This document shows, piece after piece, positions 8,019 to 16,748 of a DNA stretch of 64,000 nucleotides. Numbering within the stretch: position 1 is the first letter of the stretch; each line of letters begins with the position of its first letter. Origin of the DNA: Acidobacteriota bacterium (GTDB lineage: Bacteria > Acidobacteriota > Blastocatellia > UBA7656); NCBI GenBank assembly GCA_040754075.1, contig JBFMDH010000012.1, forward strand, positions 62,001 through 126,000, given 5' to 3'. Made by a program: the position numbers and the translations under genes. The notes under the pieces were generated by a model that made no database searches, had not been told where the DNA came from, and worked only from the letters and a program-made list of their open reading frames with translations.

Positions 8019-8657
8019 ATGAGCGCAAAAATTGAACAGCAATATTACACTCCGCAGGAATACCTGGAACTGGAACGGAAGGCTCAGGATAAGAGCGAAT
8101 TCTATTTTGGCGAAATATTTTTAATGTCGGGAGGCAACCCCGAACATAGTCTGATTAGTTTGAATATTTGCAGCGAGTTGCGGGCGCGGTTGAAGGGCAA
8201 GAATTGCCGGACATTTGAAAGCAACATGAAAATCGGGGTGCCGAACTCGAAGCTGTTTTCATATCCCGATGGTTCTGTGGTGTGCGGTGAGCCGCGTTTC
8301 CGGGATAACCAAGGCGATGTGTTGATGAATCCGAATCTGATTATTGAAGTGGTTTCGCCATCCACAGAGGCATTCGACAGGGGAAAAAAGTTTTTTCAAT
8401 ATCAACAGATTCCAACTTTTACCGATTACATTTTAGTTTCACAGGATGAGCCGCGATTGGAACATTATGCAAAACAGAAAAACGGCACCTGGGTCTTAAC
8501 GATGGTTGAAGGCTTGAAAGGGAATTTGACTATTCCGGCGCTTGGTTGCAAGGTGCGATTATCAGAGGTTTATTATCAGCTTACTTTTCCCAAAAATAAG
8601 CGGCGGCAAAGCGCGCAATTAAAAACCAAAATCAAAACTACACAAAAAGTTAAATAA
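8019..8657 (+). CDS. Uma2 family (DUF820) PD-(D/E)XK nuclease-like protein
   Basis: Uma2/DUF820 proteins share a restriction-endonuclease-like fold and are abundant in cyanobacteria and other bacteria with large genomes; their role is unknown. Visible hallmarks are the N-terminal TPQEYLELERKAQ and KSEFYFGEIFLMSGG, the central YPDGSVVCG (the D of the PD motif), and NPNLIIEVVSPSTEAFDRGKK, which supplies the ExV and K positions. The C-terminus is basic (KNKRRQSAQ onward). AAGG lies about seven bases before the ATG. It stands alone between the Nudix and plsC genes. Confidence 0.88.
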   Translation: MSAKIEQQYYTPQEYLELERKAQDKSEFYFGEIFLMSGGNPEHSLISLNICSELRARLKGKNCRTFESNMKIGVPNSKLFSYPDGSVVCGEPRFRDNQGDVLMNPNLIIEVVSPSTEAFDRGKKFFQYQQIPTFTDYILVSQDEPRLEHYAKQKNGTWVLTMVEGLKGNLTIPALGCKVRLSEVYYQLTFPKNKRRQSAQLKTKIKTTQKVK

Positions 8658-8662
8658 AAACG

Positions 8663-9412
8663 TTGGGAACCTTCAAAAAAATATTAATCTATCTTTGGGC
8701 GCCGTTTGCCAATCTGCTCTGGTACTTTTACACGATTGTGATGGCGACGATTTCGTTAATCCTGTCGCCATTCGATAAAACCGGCGAAATGCAACACTGG
8801 TGCGCTCGCTGGTGGTGCCGCTTGATTGCCTGGACGATCTTTTCCAACATCCACGTTCACGGAAGCGAAAATCTCAGCAAAGATCAAACCTATGTCTATA
8901 TGGCAAACCATGCGAGTTTGATTGATACGCCGGCGTTGTTTGCTTATCTGCCGTATCAGTTTCGTATTATGGCGAAAAAGCAATTGTTTTATGTGCCGTT
9001 TATGGGGTGGCATTTGTGGACTGCCGGAAATTTCGCCATCGACCGGGGCGATGCCCGCAAAACCGCCAAAAGTTTGAAAGGGGTTGTCGAAGGCATTCGC
9101 GCAGGCAAATCGCTTGCCGTCTTTCCCGAAGGCACACGCTCACCCGACGGGCATTTGCAGGAATTCAAGCAGGGCGCATTTAAACTCGCCGCGCGCGCAG
9201 GAGTGCCGATTGTGCCAGTGACCATCATTGGCACCAGTAAACTTTTGCCCAAAGGGTCGCTTGCGCCGCGTCCCGGACGGGTCGATGTGGTCATCGGTAA
9301 ACCGATTGAGACGAAAAATTATTCGGAAAAGCAGTTGAGTGAATTAATCACTGTGGTGCGTAACGAAATCGATAAAGCCCTCAAAGCCGGATGGCAGGCG
9401 CAAAAGAAATAA
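8663..9412 (+). CDS. plsC: 1-acyl-sn-glycerol-3-phosphate acyltransferase
   Basis: Acylates lysophosphatidate to phosphatidate in the membrane. An N-terminal hydrophobic segment (about residues 8-35) precedes the acyltransferase motifs: NHASLIDTP (the NHxxxxD catalytic motif), FAIDRGDA, FPEGTRSPDG and the final VPIVPVTIIG. Length 249 aa fits PlsC. The frame opens at TTG 8663, five bases after the Uma2 stop; the next ATG would remove most of the membrane segment, so TTG is preferred with some doubt. Transcription is probably continuous with the genes before it. Confidence 0.92.
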   Translation: MGTFKKILIYLWAPFANLLWYFYTIVMATISLILSPFDKTGEMQHWCARWWCRLIAWTIFSNIHVHGSENLSKDQTYVYMANHASLIDTPALFAYLPYQFRIMAKKQLFYVPFMGWHLWTAGNFAIDRGDARKTAKSLKGVVEGIRAGKSLAVFPEGTRSPDGHLQEFKQGAFKLAARAGVPIVPVTIIGTSKLLPKGSLAPRPGRVDVVIGKPIETKNYSEKQLSELITVVRNEIDKALKAGWQAQKK

Positions 9413-9452
9413 CTTCGCATCCCCTCACCTCGTCGGTTAGAATGTCACCGTT

Positions 9453-10277
9453 ATGATGGAAGAGAACGTATTGCCCTATCCTCAGACAGAGAATCAGATT
9501 CCTTTAACCGCCACTGAACCTGACCCGGATAATCCGCAATGGGGGGTTGTGAGTGGATTCGGGGTCTGGCTTGCCAGCATCTTTGTGCTGTTTATGGCTT
9601 CGGCGCTCGGCGCAGCCATCTGGTTGATGGTTCTCAAAGCTCGCGGCGAAATCATTCCCTTACAAGAAGAAGAGATGAAACAGGTATTGTTGTCAGAAGG
9701 TTCGATTCTGATTCAAATGGCAATGAATATCATCGCTCATCTCGCAACCATAGCCATCTGCTGGGCGGTAGCAACCAGCTTGGGTAAACGTTCGTTTGCC
9801 GAAAGTATCGGCTGGGATTGGCGCGGCCCGACGGCGCTTTATAAAGTCGCGTTGGTTGTCGGAATTTCCATCGTTTCGATTTTCATCGTCAGCACTCTAC
9901 CGCGCATCATTCACGATTCGCAATCCACGCCGTTTGCTGAAATGTTGAAAACTTCGCAAACCGTGCGTTATTCGGTGGCTTTTTTAGCGGTGTTTACCGC
10001 GCCGATTACCGAAGAGTTGGTCTATCGCGGACTGGTCTATTCACCTTTGAAACGCGCCATCGGCATGGTTGGCGCAATCATTACGGCAACCATGTTGTTT
10101 GCGCTGGTTCACGTGCCGCAATACTGGGGCGCTTGGGGTTCGCTTACCGGATTGTTGCTGTTGAGTTTGATGTTGACGGTGGTGCGCGCCAAAACCAAAT
10201 CCATCTTTCCAAGCGTGTGGATTCACGCGCTATTCAATTCGATTGGCGCAATCGGCATTATTTTGGGCAAAGAATAG
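9453..10277 (+). CDS. CPBP family intramembrane metalloprotease
   Basis: CPBP (Abi, CAAX-protease-like) proteins are multi-pass membrane glutamic/metallo proteases. The signature EELVYRGLVYSPLKR (EExxxR, motif 1) lies near residue 190, followed by FALVHVPQYW (motif 2 histidine) and HALFN (motif 3 histidine-asparagine). About seven hydrophobic segments are visible. Substrates are unknown; members have been tied to prenyl-protein processing, bacteriocin immunity and membrane homeostasis. Start is one of two adjacent ATG codons (9453 or 9456). It ends the plus-strand run and converges on the esterase gene. Confidence 0.9.
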   Translation: MMEENVLPYPQTENQIPLTATEPDPDNPQWGVVSGFGVWLASIFVLFMASALGAAIWLMVLKARGEIIPLQEEEMKQVLLSEGSILIQMAMNIIAHLATIAICWAVATSLGKRSFAESIGWDWRGPTALYKVALVVGISIVSIFIVSTLPRIIHDSQSTPFAEMLKTSQTVRYSVAFLAVFTAPITEELVYRGLVYSPLKRAIGMVGAIITATMLFALVHVPQYWGAWGSLTGLLLLSLMLTVVRAKTKSIFPSVWIHALFNSIGAIGIILGKE

Positions 10278-10390
10278 GACTGACGAGCATTGGCGCTGTC
10301 TGATGATTGCTCTCGCCGAGGTGAACTCAGGTTGTTGAATCGGACGCCGGTTTTCCTTCTCTACTTGCATGCGATTCTCACCGGCGGCGC

Positions 10391-11245
10391 TTACGGCTTC
10401 TTCTCCGGTTGCGGCTTGAACACTGCGCGAAACGCTTTGAGCGCGGCTGGATGATAGATGGTTGAGTGCTTTTCATCAGGCATCTTTTCATAATGCCAGC
10501 GCAAACCCTGTGGCGCATTTTTGGTGAGAAGGTTTGCGAACTTTTGGGTAATTTCGGCAATGCCTTTTTCGTCACTGCTTGCGAAATACAAAGTCTTTGC
10601 AAACTTTTGACTATTCGTTAAATGTTTTGCCGCATCACTAACCAGCTTTTGATTATTCCACCACAGGCTTGGGTCAAAGGCGATATAGGTATCGAATAAA
10701 TCCGGTTCCAGCAGAAAAGTTTCCACCACAAACAGTCCGGCAAGCGATTCGCCGACGATTGCGGTTTCTGTAGTCGCGCGATAACGGGCTTTTATGAGGG
10801 GCATCAACTCCCGGCGAATGAAGGCGCGAAACGAGGTTGACCCGCCAACTCGCGGGGCGATTTTTTTATCTTCGGCATTTTCCGTGTGTCCGGTCATATC
10901 GCGACGCCGTTCGGTATTTTCAATGCCGACGAGGATGAACGGTCGCATGGTGGCGTTGCCGACCAAAACCTGCACCAGACCCGCGACGTGCAGAAAATCT
11001 TCACCGATGCCGCCATCGGGCATATAAAGCACAGGAAAATTTTTGCTGGAAGATTCAGCGTAGCCGGGCGGCAGATAGACATTGATGCGCCGGGTCTCAC
11101 GCAAAATTTGGGATTCAATGGCGAAGGTTTCGCCGATAACCAGTGGCTTGAGGTTTTGCCTTGCGCCAAGCGAAACGCTGAACAGTGAACCGATAAATAC
11201 CAAGCCTAAGCTGAACAAACCGATGCGAAAACCAATCACGCTCAT
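10391..11245 (-). CDS. Secreted alpha/beta-hydrolase, esterase D/Fes family
   Basis: A hydrophobic N-terminus (residues 5-27) looks like a signal peptide, so the enzyme is probably exported. The body matches the putative esterase family (PF00756): INVYLPPGYAES, FPVLYMPDGG, the nucleophile elbow GESLAG (Ser167) and a late His in DEKHSTIYHPA. Related proteins hydrolyse siderophore esters, acyl esters or polyketide-like esters; nothing here points to a single substrate. Peptidase E follows 49 bp upstream on the same strand, and the genes may form an operon. Confidence 0.85.
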   Translation of the reverse strand: MSVIGFRIGLFSLGLVFIGSLFSVSLGARQNLKPLVIGETFAIESQILRETRRINVYLPPGYAESSSKNFPVLYMPDGGIGEDFLHVAGLVQVLVGNATMRPFILVGIENTERRRDMTGHTENAEDKKIAPRVGGSTSFRAFIRRELMPLIKARYRATTETAIVGESLAGLFVVETFLLEPDLFDTYIAFDPSLWWNNQKLVSDAAKHLTNSQKFAKTLYFASSDEKGIAEITQKFANLLTKNAPQGLRWHYEKMPDEKHSTIYHPAALKAFRAVFKPQPEKKP

Positions 11246-11294
11246 ACCTCTTTTAATTTGATTTTCAAAATGTTCTAACTGATTTCAGAATGCT

Positions 11295-12017
11295 TCACAA
11301 CGCGAGTTTAAATTTTCCGGAAGCCAGATAAATTGTCGGCAAGGTTTTTTCTTCTATGGCACTGGATTTTTTCTTGACGAAATAAGCTTTGGCATTCGGT
11401 CGGGAACTCACGACCCGCACAAGTTTTGCCCCGACAAAATGAAGCGCGACCCCATCGTCTACGCCGTAGCCTGCGGATAATTCGCCGCGCAGTATTAAGT
11501 TGTGAAAGTCGGGGCGGCGGTTTTCCTCACCGTCATAATGCGGACAATTACTGCCTTTTAAAAGTCCAAGTCCCCGTAATCCGTTCAATTCACCCGGAAA
11601 GAAATCCGACAACCCTTCTTCAAACCAGCAGATTGACCCGGCGCTGATGCCTGCCAAGACCACGCCGTTTTTCCAAGCCGCGCGAAGAAACTTATCCATT
11701 TGCCACTCTCTCCACAGCGCCAGTAACGAACGGGTATTGCCGCCGCCGACATAAATCACATCCTGCTCAAGAATGAACGACCGCAAATCTTTGGTCGGCA
11801 GGTTGAATAGAGAAAGGTGCGTTGGCGTGCAGTTTAAAGTGGCGAATGAAGTATAAAAATTCAGAATGTAGCCTTCGGCATCGCCGCTTGCGGTGCCCAC
11901 GAAGCAGACTTTCGGCTTGCGTTTGCCGGTTTGCTTGAGGATGTATTCATCGAGCAGCAGATTGTCCGGCTCCATCGAAAACCCGCCGCCACCCAGTGCA
12001 ATGATCTGTTTCTTCAT
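11295..12017 (-). CDS. pepE: Peptidase E (S51 family)
   Basis: S51 peptidases cleave aspartyl dipeptides with a Ser-His-Glu triad. The protein shows IIALGGGGFSME at the start, the IYVGGGNTRSLL motif, and the nucleophile in AGISAGSICW (Ser125), then CPHYDGEENRRPDFH, the region supplying the histidine. Length 240 aa fits. The ATG overlaps the stop codon of the upstream cytochrome-type gene (stop 12014-12016), an ATGA coupling that implies co-translation with it. Cyanophycinase is the related alternative, but the size and motifs favour peptidase E. Confidence 0.88.
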   Translation of the reverse strand: MKKQIIALGGGGFSMEPDNLLLDEYILKQTGKRKPKVCFVGTASGDAEGYILNFYTSFATLNCTPTHLSLFNLPTKDLRSFILEQDVIYVGGGNTRSLLALWREWQMDKFLRAAWKNGVVLAGISAGSICWFEEGLSDFFPGELNGLRGLGLLKGSNCPHYDGEENRRPDFHNLILRGELSAGYGVDDGVALHFVGAKLVRVVSSRPNAKAYFVKKKSSAIEEKTLPTIYLASGKFKLAL

Positions 12018-13645
12018 GGCTGTTTTTGACCGCTTGCAACCACTTTTTTAGCTTGAAATGTTCGATTGCCCATTTCAAAAACAAAGCCGGTCACTTCGCC
12101 TTTTTCATTCCGCGCGAAGGTCATCTGCGCATCCATCGCGCGTACAAAGAATTTGGTTTCTGATTCGGGAAAGGCTTCGGCTTTCATCCAACCCGGAGCG
12201 TTAAGCATAAGCTTATCGCCTTCTTTGGAGATGGTGCAGGTTCTTGACCCCACCAGATAATCTCCTACGTAAGCCGCAAAAACTGCCGGACTGATATTGG
12301 CAAGCGGATGCGATTCCCGCGTTTTATCGACAATATAATCGACAAACCCTGCAAGCATCTCATCATTTGTCGAATCACCGAAGCGCACGGCTTTTCCGGG
12401 GGCAGGGTTATATTTATTGCGTGGCGAATTGTCGAAGTGTGCGGTTACGGCGATGCGTGTACCTTGAGGAATGCTGACAGGCTCTTTGAGTTTATAGAGC
12501 GTTTGCCAGTAAAAATTATAACGCGGCACATAGAGCAGGGTTTGCCTGCGCCCGTCCGCATAGACAGCTTCGTAACGCATATCTTTACCGCGAACATGCA
12601 TATGCGGCATGAAGCCTACGAGTTGCACATCCTGTTTGAAAGTGGAGCAAGCCGTGACCTGATGATTTTCAGCGCCGGCAGGAATGCGGAAATATAAATT
12701 CATAATATCGAGCGAAACGATCATCTTTTCGACAGGTTTTTGCGCCAGTTGAATAGCAACGCTTGAGCGGTCTTTTTCTGTCTTGCCGGCGACCTTGGCA
12801 TAATGCATCTGGAAAATCAGGTTTGAGCCTTTGGGGATAAGTTTGGCAGTGCCTTCACGCCAGATGTCAGCATTACGACCGGGCGCGTAGACCGTGAGCG
12901 CGAAACGCGCGTTGTTGCCCCCGCCTTCGCGTTTGGCAGCGCAGGCGTCATCAATGACCGGAACCTCATCACGAACCTGGCGATTGGTTCCCTGGACTTT
13001 GAATATCGCATCTTCGCCTGAAGGGTTGTTTGCCTGATCTGCACGCCTCATTTCAGGAGTTTGAATTAAGACCACTGCATGATGAATCGCCCGCCGGTTG
13101 CCGGGGCGAAATTCGACGGCTTGAACCCAACGGTCTTCGGTAAACCCCGTCGGGACGATGAACTCCAGATTTTCATCCAAGCCATCGCCATTGCCTTGCC
13201 ATTCCTGCTGCATGGTAATGATGACCTCGGGCTTGCTGATTTCCCATAATTCCTGAACTGGCGGAATTGGAGGAAGCTCGCGCCGGTTTCCCTCTTTCGC
13301 TCCCTGATCAACCCAGGCGGCAATGGTATCAATTTCACTTTGAGAAAGGCTTGAATCATTAGCAAATTCGCCATAATGCGGGTCAGCAGACCAGGGCGGC
13401 ATGGCTCGCGTCACCACTTGCTCTTTGATGGCGCGCGCCCAGGGGCGTGCCGCTTTGTACGAAAGCAATGACATTGGCGCTGTCGAATCAGGACGATGAC
13501 ACCCGACGCAGTTTTTAAAAAAGATCGGGGCTACGTCTTTGGTGAAGGTCACGCGCTTTGGGCGATCACTTGCACTGATTGAAGCGAGAGAACAAAAAAG
13601 CCCAACGAAACCGAATGCTGCGCAAAATAAAACTGCTCTTCTCAT
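12014..13645 (-). CDS. Secreted cytochrome c / copper monooxygenase-like protein
   Basis: From ATG 13643-13645 (AAGGAG upstream) the protein has a signal peptide, one haem-c site CVGCH (residues 46-50) in a class I cytochrome domain ending near residue 110, then a long beta-rich region. That region carries paired-histidine motifs resembling copper type II ascorbate-dependent monooxygenases: NRRAIHHAVVL, FQMHYA and FMPHMHVRGKDMRYE. Such hybrids are frequent in Acidobacteria and Planctomycetes. The activity is unknown; an exported oxidase or hydroxylase is a reasonable guess. A final beta-rich portion of about 80 residues is unassigned. Its stop overlaps the pepE start. The longer frame to 13810 overlaps the neighbouring glycosyltransferase and is not supported. 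Confidence 0.78.
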   Translation of the reverse strand: MRRAVLFCAAFGFVGLFCSLASISASDRPKRVTFTKDVAPIFFKNCVGCHRPDSTAPMSLLSYKAARPWARAIKEQVVTRAMPPWSADPHYGEFANDSSLSQSEIDTIAAWVDQGAKEGNRRELPPIPPVQELWEISKPEVIITMQQEWQGNGDGLDENLEFIVPTGFTEDRWVQAVEFRPGNRRAIHHAVVLIQTPEMRRADQANNPSGEDAIFKVQGTNRQVRDEVPVIDDACAAKREGGGNNARFALTVYAPGRNADIWREGTAKLIPKGSNLIFQMHYAKVAGKTEKDRSSVAIQLAQKPVEKMIVSLDIMNLYFRIPAGAENHQVTACSTFKQDVQLVGFMPHMHVRGKDMRYEAVYADGRRQTLLYVPRYNFYWQTLYKLKEPVSIPQGTRIAVTAHFDNSPRNKYNPAPGKAVRFGDSTNDEMLAGFVDYIVDKTRESHPLANISPAVFAAYVGDYLVGSRTCTISKEGDKLMLNAPGWMKAEAFPESETKFFVRAMDAQMTFARNEKGEVTGFVFEMGNRTFQAKKVVASGQKQP

Positions 13646-13772
13646 TAACGCTCCTTTTAAGGCTCGGATGAAGGCTGGGAACTTAGCTGAAGTATCTTGA
13701 GGCTGGGCGCAACGAATTATACTTGAGATTATCAAATGACTCCACCGGAGTGGTTTTTGTAGAAGCGGCGCA

Positions 13773-15041
13773 CTAATGAAATGATGATGGATGGCGCGCA
13801 AAATCTTCAATGATGGTACAAGTGTCGTCGAGCGATTTCGCGGGGGCTATTTTTCGAGCGTAGGATTTACAACGTTCAAGGACCGTTTGTGAAGTAATCA
13901 GCGCCTTTAATCTTTCGGCAAGTGACGCGGCATTAAAGCGTTTCGGGGTGAGTTGCGCGCCAATTCCCAATCGCTCGACGCGAGCAGCATTATCGGGTTG
14001 GTCGTGCGCCATCGGGCGAATCACTTGCGGAATCCCCGCAGCCATCGCTTGCGCGGTTGTCCCTATGCCGCCGTGATGCACCAGAGCCAGGGCGCGCGGC
14101 AAAATCCGGCTGAAAGGCAAATAAGCAAAATGTTGAATACCCGCTGGCAGTTCAGCAGGCAATTGTTCGGTATGCCCGGTCAGCAAAATGCCGCGCCGCC
14201 CAAGCCTTTGACAAGCCTCGACGCAATCGGCAAAGAATTGATTGGCGTGTTGCATCGCCGTGCCGGGCGTGAAGATGATTGGCGCGTCGCCTGCATTTAA
14301 GAATGCTTCCAATCGCTCGGAAACCTTTGAATGTTCAGTTTGTTTGTCGTAAAAAACGAACCCGGTCAATCGGGTTTGTGTGGGCCAATCAGGCTGAATC
14401 GGCGCAAACCAATCGGGAAACAAGCCCAGATTCAATTGCGGTGAGTGTGTCCATTGGTCGAAAATTTTCTTAATCGGCGGCAGGTTCAAACTTCGTCTGA
14501 ACCGGTTAATCTCCGGCGCGAATACTTTATCCAGAAGTAACTTGTCGAGCAGATTAAATATCCCGCGCTTCATAAACGCCGGCATCCACGTCGGCAATAC
14601 CGGAAAGTCATAGACGCTGCGAAAGGCAGCCGATTGCAGGTGAATGGTGATAAACGGGAATCCCAATTTCTCGTGCGCGATGTGCGCGCCGAAAACCTGC
14701 CCTTGAGCGGCAAGGATGGTTTGCGACGGGTCAAACCCGGAAATCAGTTGATAGACCGGCTCCAGGATTGGCAGGATGACGCTTTCGGCAAAAACCCTGA
14801 AGCCTTTTTTAGAATCCCAGAGATCAGGGTTTTGGATGATGGTTTGATAATCATCAGGACTGCCGAGTCCCAAAAACTCCAAGCCTGCATCACGCGCCTG
14901 AGCCTCGAAAAATTGGCTGGTTATCAGCGTCACGCGATAGCCGCGCCTGCGTAATTCCTGCCCTATGCCGATAAATGGATAGACATCACCGGCGCTTCCG
15001 ATGGTGCACAAGAGAATGTCTGAAAGCGATTGTTTTTTCAT
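13773..15041 (-). CDS. GT1-family glycosyltransferase (UGT/MGT type)
   Basis: Two Rossmann halves of a GT-B glycosyltransferase are visible: SDILLCTIGSAGDVYPFIGIGQELRRRGY at the start, typical of sterol or macrolide/flavonoid glucosyltransferases, and the donor-site motif ALVHHGGIGTTAQAMAAGIPQVIRPMAHDQPDNAARVE near the end. Members move a sugar from a nucleotide donor to a lipid or natural product; the acceptor here is unknown. ATG 15039-15041 is used because the longer frame begins at a TTG with no binding site. Upstream of it lies a noncoding stretch with a hairpin. Confidence 0.9.
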   Translation of the reverse strand: MKKQSLSDILLCTIGSAGDVYPFIGIGQELRRRGYRVTLITSQFFEAQARDAGLEFLGLGSPDDYQTIIQNPDLWDSKKGFRVFAESVILPILEPVYQLISGFDPSQTILAAQGQVFGAHIAHEKLGFPFITIHLQSAAFRSVYDFPVLPTWMPAFMKRGIFNLLDKLLLDKVFAPEINRFRRSLNLPPIKKIFDQWTHSPQLNLGLFPDWFAPIQPDWPTQTRLTGFVFYDKQTEHSKVSERLEAFLNAGDAPIIFTPGTAMQHANQFFADCVEACQRLGRRGILLTGHTEQLPAELPAGIQHFAYLPFSRILPRALALVHHGGIGTTAQAMAAGIPQVIRPMAHDQPDNAARVERLGIGAQLTPKRFNAASLAERLKALITSQTVLERCKSYARKIAPAKSLDDTCTIIEDFARHPSSFH

Positions 15042-15203
15042 GGCGATGTACGATGACAGCAAATGCTGACCGATTAATATAAATCCACTATTTGATTTGG
15101 TTATTCCGGGAATTGAATGATGGAGGCAATTTCTTAGCCGTTGAATTTCGTGTTAGACCACCGTTGGAATCATTTACCTTTGTTGATGGTCTTCAGGAGT
15201 TCA

Positions 15204-15236
15204 TTCAGGCGTGATGCACGGCAACTCACGCCTGAA
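15204..15236. repeat. Perfect 11-bp inverted repeat (hairpin)
   Basis: TTCAGGCGTGA (15204-15214) and TCACGCCTGAA (15226-15236) flank an 11-base loop. There is no T-run on either strand, so it is not a standard terminator. It lies in the gap 15042-15323, which otherwise shows no convincing gene. REP-like element or operator are both possible. Confidence 0.75.
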
Positions 15237-15323
15237 GGCGTTACTCTGAACCTCAAGAAATTGGTTTCCAATGTACTTAATCAAGTCCTCGTTCGCAATT
15301 TTATCTATCGCGATTTCCGGTGA

Positions 15324-15764
15324 TTATTTTTTAACACTTGTACCGCGAGCTTTGTTATTGAGGAAAATCGTCCAACGCCCATTCTTCACTGTAACCTTTC
15401 CCCCTTCAGGATTCATGGCATCTTGACGATATATTTCGCTTCGATGAAATGGCCCACTCAACCAGCGTAATCGCCGGTTGTTTCCATCATATACATAATC
15501 TCCAGACCATTTTGCTTTTTCTTCTTTCGAGGTTTTTCCCATCTGTAGTTCGTACCGACCGGGCTTACCTTTTTCCGATGGTGTCAATAATTCAAAATCA
15601 AAAGCGTATTCAGCATTCCCATACGGGTCGAAAAGATAGACCGCATATTTACCCAATGGCGGGTGCTCGCTCTGAGCCGTTGCCAGCGATTGTGTACAAA
15701 TAGAGGATATAGTAATGACCCAAACCGTTAAGCCAATGGTGAATAATTTTGGCTGATTATTCAT
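15324..15764 (-). CDS. Hypothetical small secreted protein
   Basis: I do not recognise the family. From the Met at 15764 the protein has a short polar start, a hydrophobic stretch (FTIGLTVWVITISSICTQS) and a likely cleavage after TAQS, then about 110 hydrophilic residues rich in Gly, Tyr and Lys, with no cysteine in the mature part. The pattern LGKYAVYLFDPYGNAEYAFD followed by KPGRYELQMG suggests a small beta-sheet domain, as in many exported acidobacterial proteins. The longer frame to 15785 adds seven residues. No neighbour indicates its role. Confidence 0.65.
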   Translation of the reverse strand: MNNQPKLFTIGLTVWVITISSICTQSLATAQSEHPPLGKYAVYLFDPYGNAEYAFDFELLTPSEKGKPGRYELQMGKTSKEEKAKWSGDYVYDGNNRRLRWLSGPFHRSEIYRQDAMNPEGGKVTVKNGRWTIFLNNKARGTSVKK

Positions 15765-15905
15765 AGGCAGTTTACAAACTGGCATGCCTAACGGGCTGAT
15801 TGACAGAGCGTGCGAGTGGTGCTGCGAATCTATGATGTGGTTGTTATGCGCGCTCTGGTTGAATCGCTCGTTGGAGTTCGACCTCAGGAAAAAGAGCAGC
15901 GTACC

Positions 15906-16742
15906 CTACTGAGCGCTACCCGTCCGAAGGCTCAAAGTAACCCAACCAATAGCGACGAGAGCCGAGATTATCGTCGCCATCAGGTGTAAAATCAGAAGTG
16001 CGTTTGGAACCCATATCTCGCGAGACGTAAAGGAACGATATACTTTTGGATTCTCTCCTCTGCCCAACGCCTCCCACTCCGCAGCATATATTGCAGCCTT
16101 TAGATACCGTTCAATGCTATTGATTACTTGAAACTTGCCGCGATTCAACTGACCGAAGGAATTAATTAGACTACGCCAAGCACCGCAAAGAATTGCTCCA
16201 GCGATTTCCAAGACAAAAACACCTACAGCACCATATCTATCGCTTCCAGAACTTTGAATAATAAGCCCCGCTCCGGTAAGTATCGCCCCATTGATCGTCA
16301 AGAAGAATGTATTTACAGCCTGTCGACGGTTCACGAGACTTTCGGAACTTTCGACCATAATCTTGTAAAGGTCGAGAGCCTGAGTAATTTCCTGATCAGT
16401 CTTTGGAGGACCCGATGGGAAGAGAATTTCCCCGAAAGAACGCTGATGGGGGGCGGACTGACCAAGCTGTATAGCGGCTTGCCTAATCGCGCTTACGAAT
16501 ATTCCATCCTCAGCTTGAACGGGTTGCTCAAGATCCTCATACGCCACCAACGCCGGATGCTTGCCATTTCGCTTTGCCATCCATGCCGACCAAGCATCGT
16601 GAACATCACTCTGCGTGATATTTGTCCCTTTTGCCCGAAGTAAAACGGCATAGATCCGAAATAACTCATCAGAGTTTCCCTCAGGTATCCTGTCCGTCGG
16701 GACGAATTTGCGAATAGCGGCGGCTACATCATCTAGGTACAT
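15906..16742 (-). CDS. DUF7701-like / RipA-like membrane protein, putative effector
   Basis: Two parts are visible. Residues 1-95 (LFRIYAVLLRAKG, SDVHDAWSAWM) resemble the DUF7701 domain as I remember it. Residues 120-278 resemble the RipA family octameric membrane proteins: DLYKIMVESSESLVNRRQAVNTFFLTINGAIL is the typical entry to the first membrane helix. Three membrane segments are likely at about 146-163, 171-190 and 247-271, with a cytoplasmic helical stretch between the second and third. The gene begins six bases after the TIR-like gene stop, with GGAG of that gene acting as ribosome binding site, so the two are an operon. A membrane-disrupting effector driven by the TIR-like partner is my inference. 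Both family assignments need a profile search. Confidence 0.7.
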   Translation of the reverse strand: MYLDDVAAAIRKFVPTDRIPEGNSDELFRIYAVLLRAKGTNITQSDVHDAWSAWMAKRNGKHPALVAYEDLEQPVQAEDGIFVSAIRQAAIQLGQSAPHQRSFGEILFPSGPPKTDQEITQALDLYKIMVESSESLVNRRQAVNTFFLTINGAILTGAGLIIQSSGSDRYGAVGVFVLEIAGAILCGAWRSLINSFGQLNRGKFQVINSIERYLKAAIYAAEWEALGRGENPKVYRSFTSREIWVPNALLILHLMATIISALVAIGWVTLSLRTGSAQ

Positions 16743-16748
16743 GCCCTG

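Noticed and set aside
15141-15323. 60-residue frame on the plus strand
   Set aside because: It contains the 11-bp hairpin arms, has no binding site, and does not look like a protein.
15786-15849. attC-like site (GCCTAAC ... GTTATGC, 64 bp) beside the TIR operon
   Set aside because: The outer 7-mers resemble integron recombination boxes, but they are not fully complementary, the inner L boxes do not pair, a second site was not found on the other side of the operon, and there is no integrase gene.
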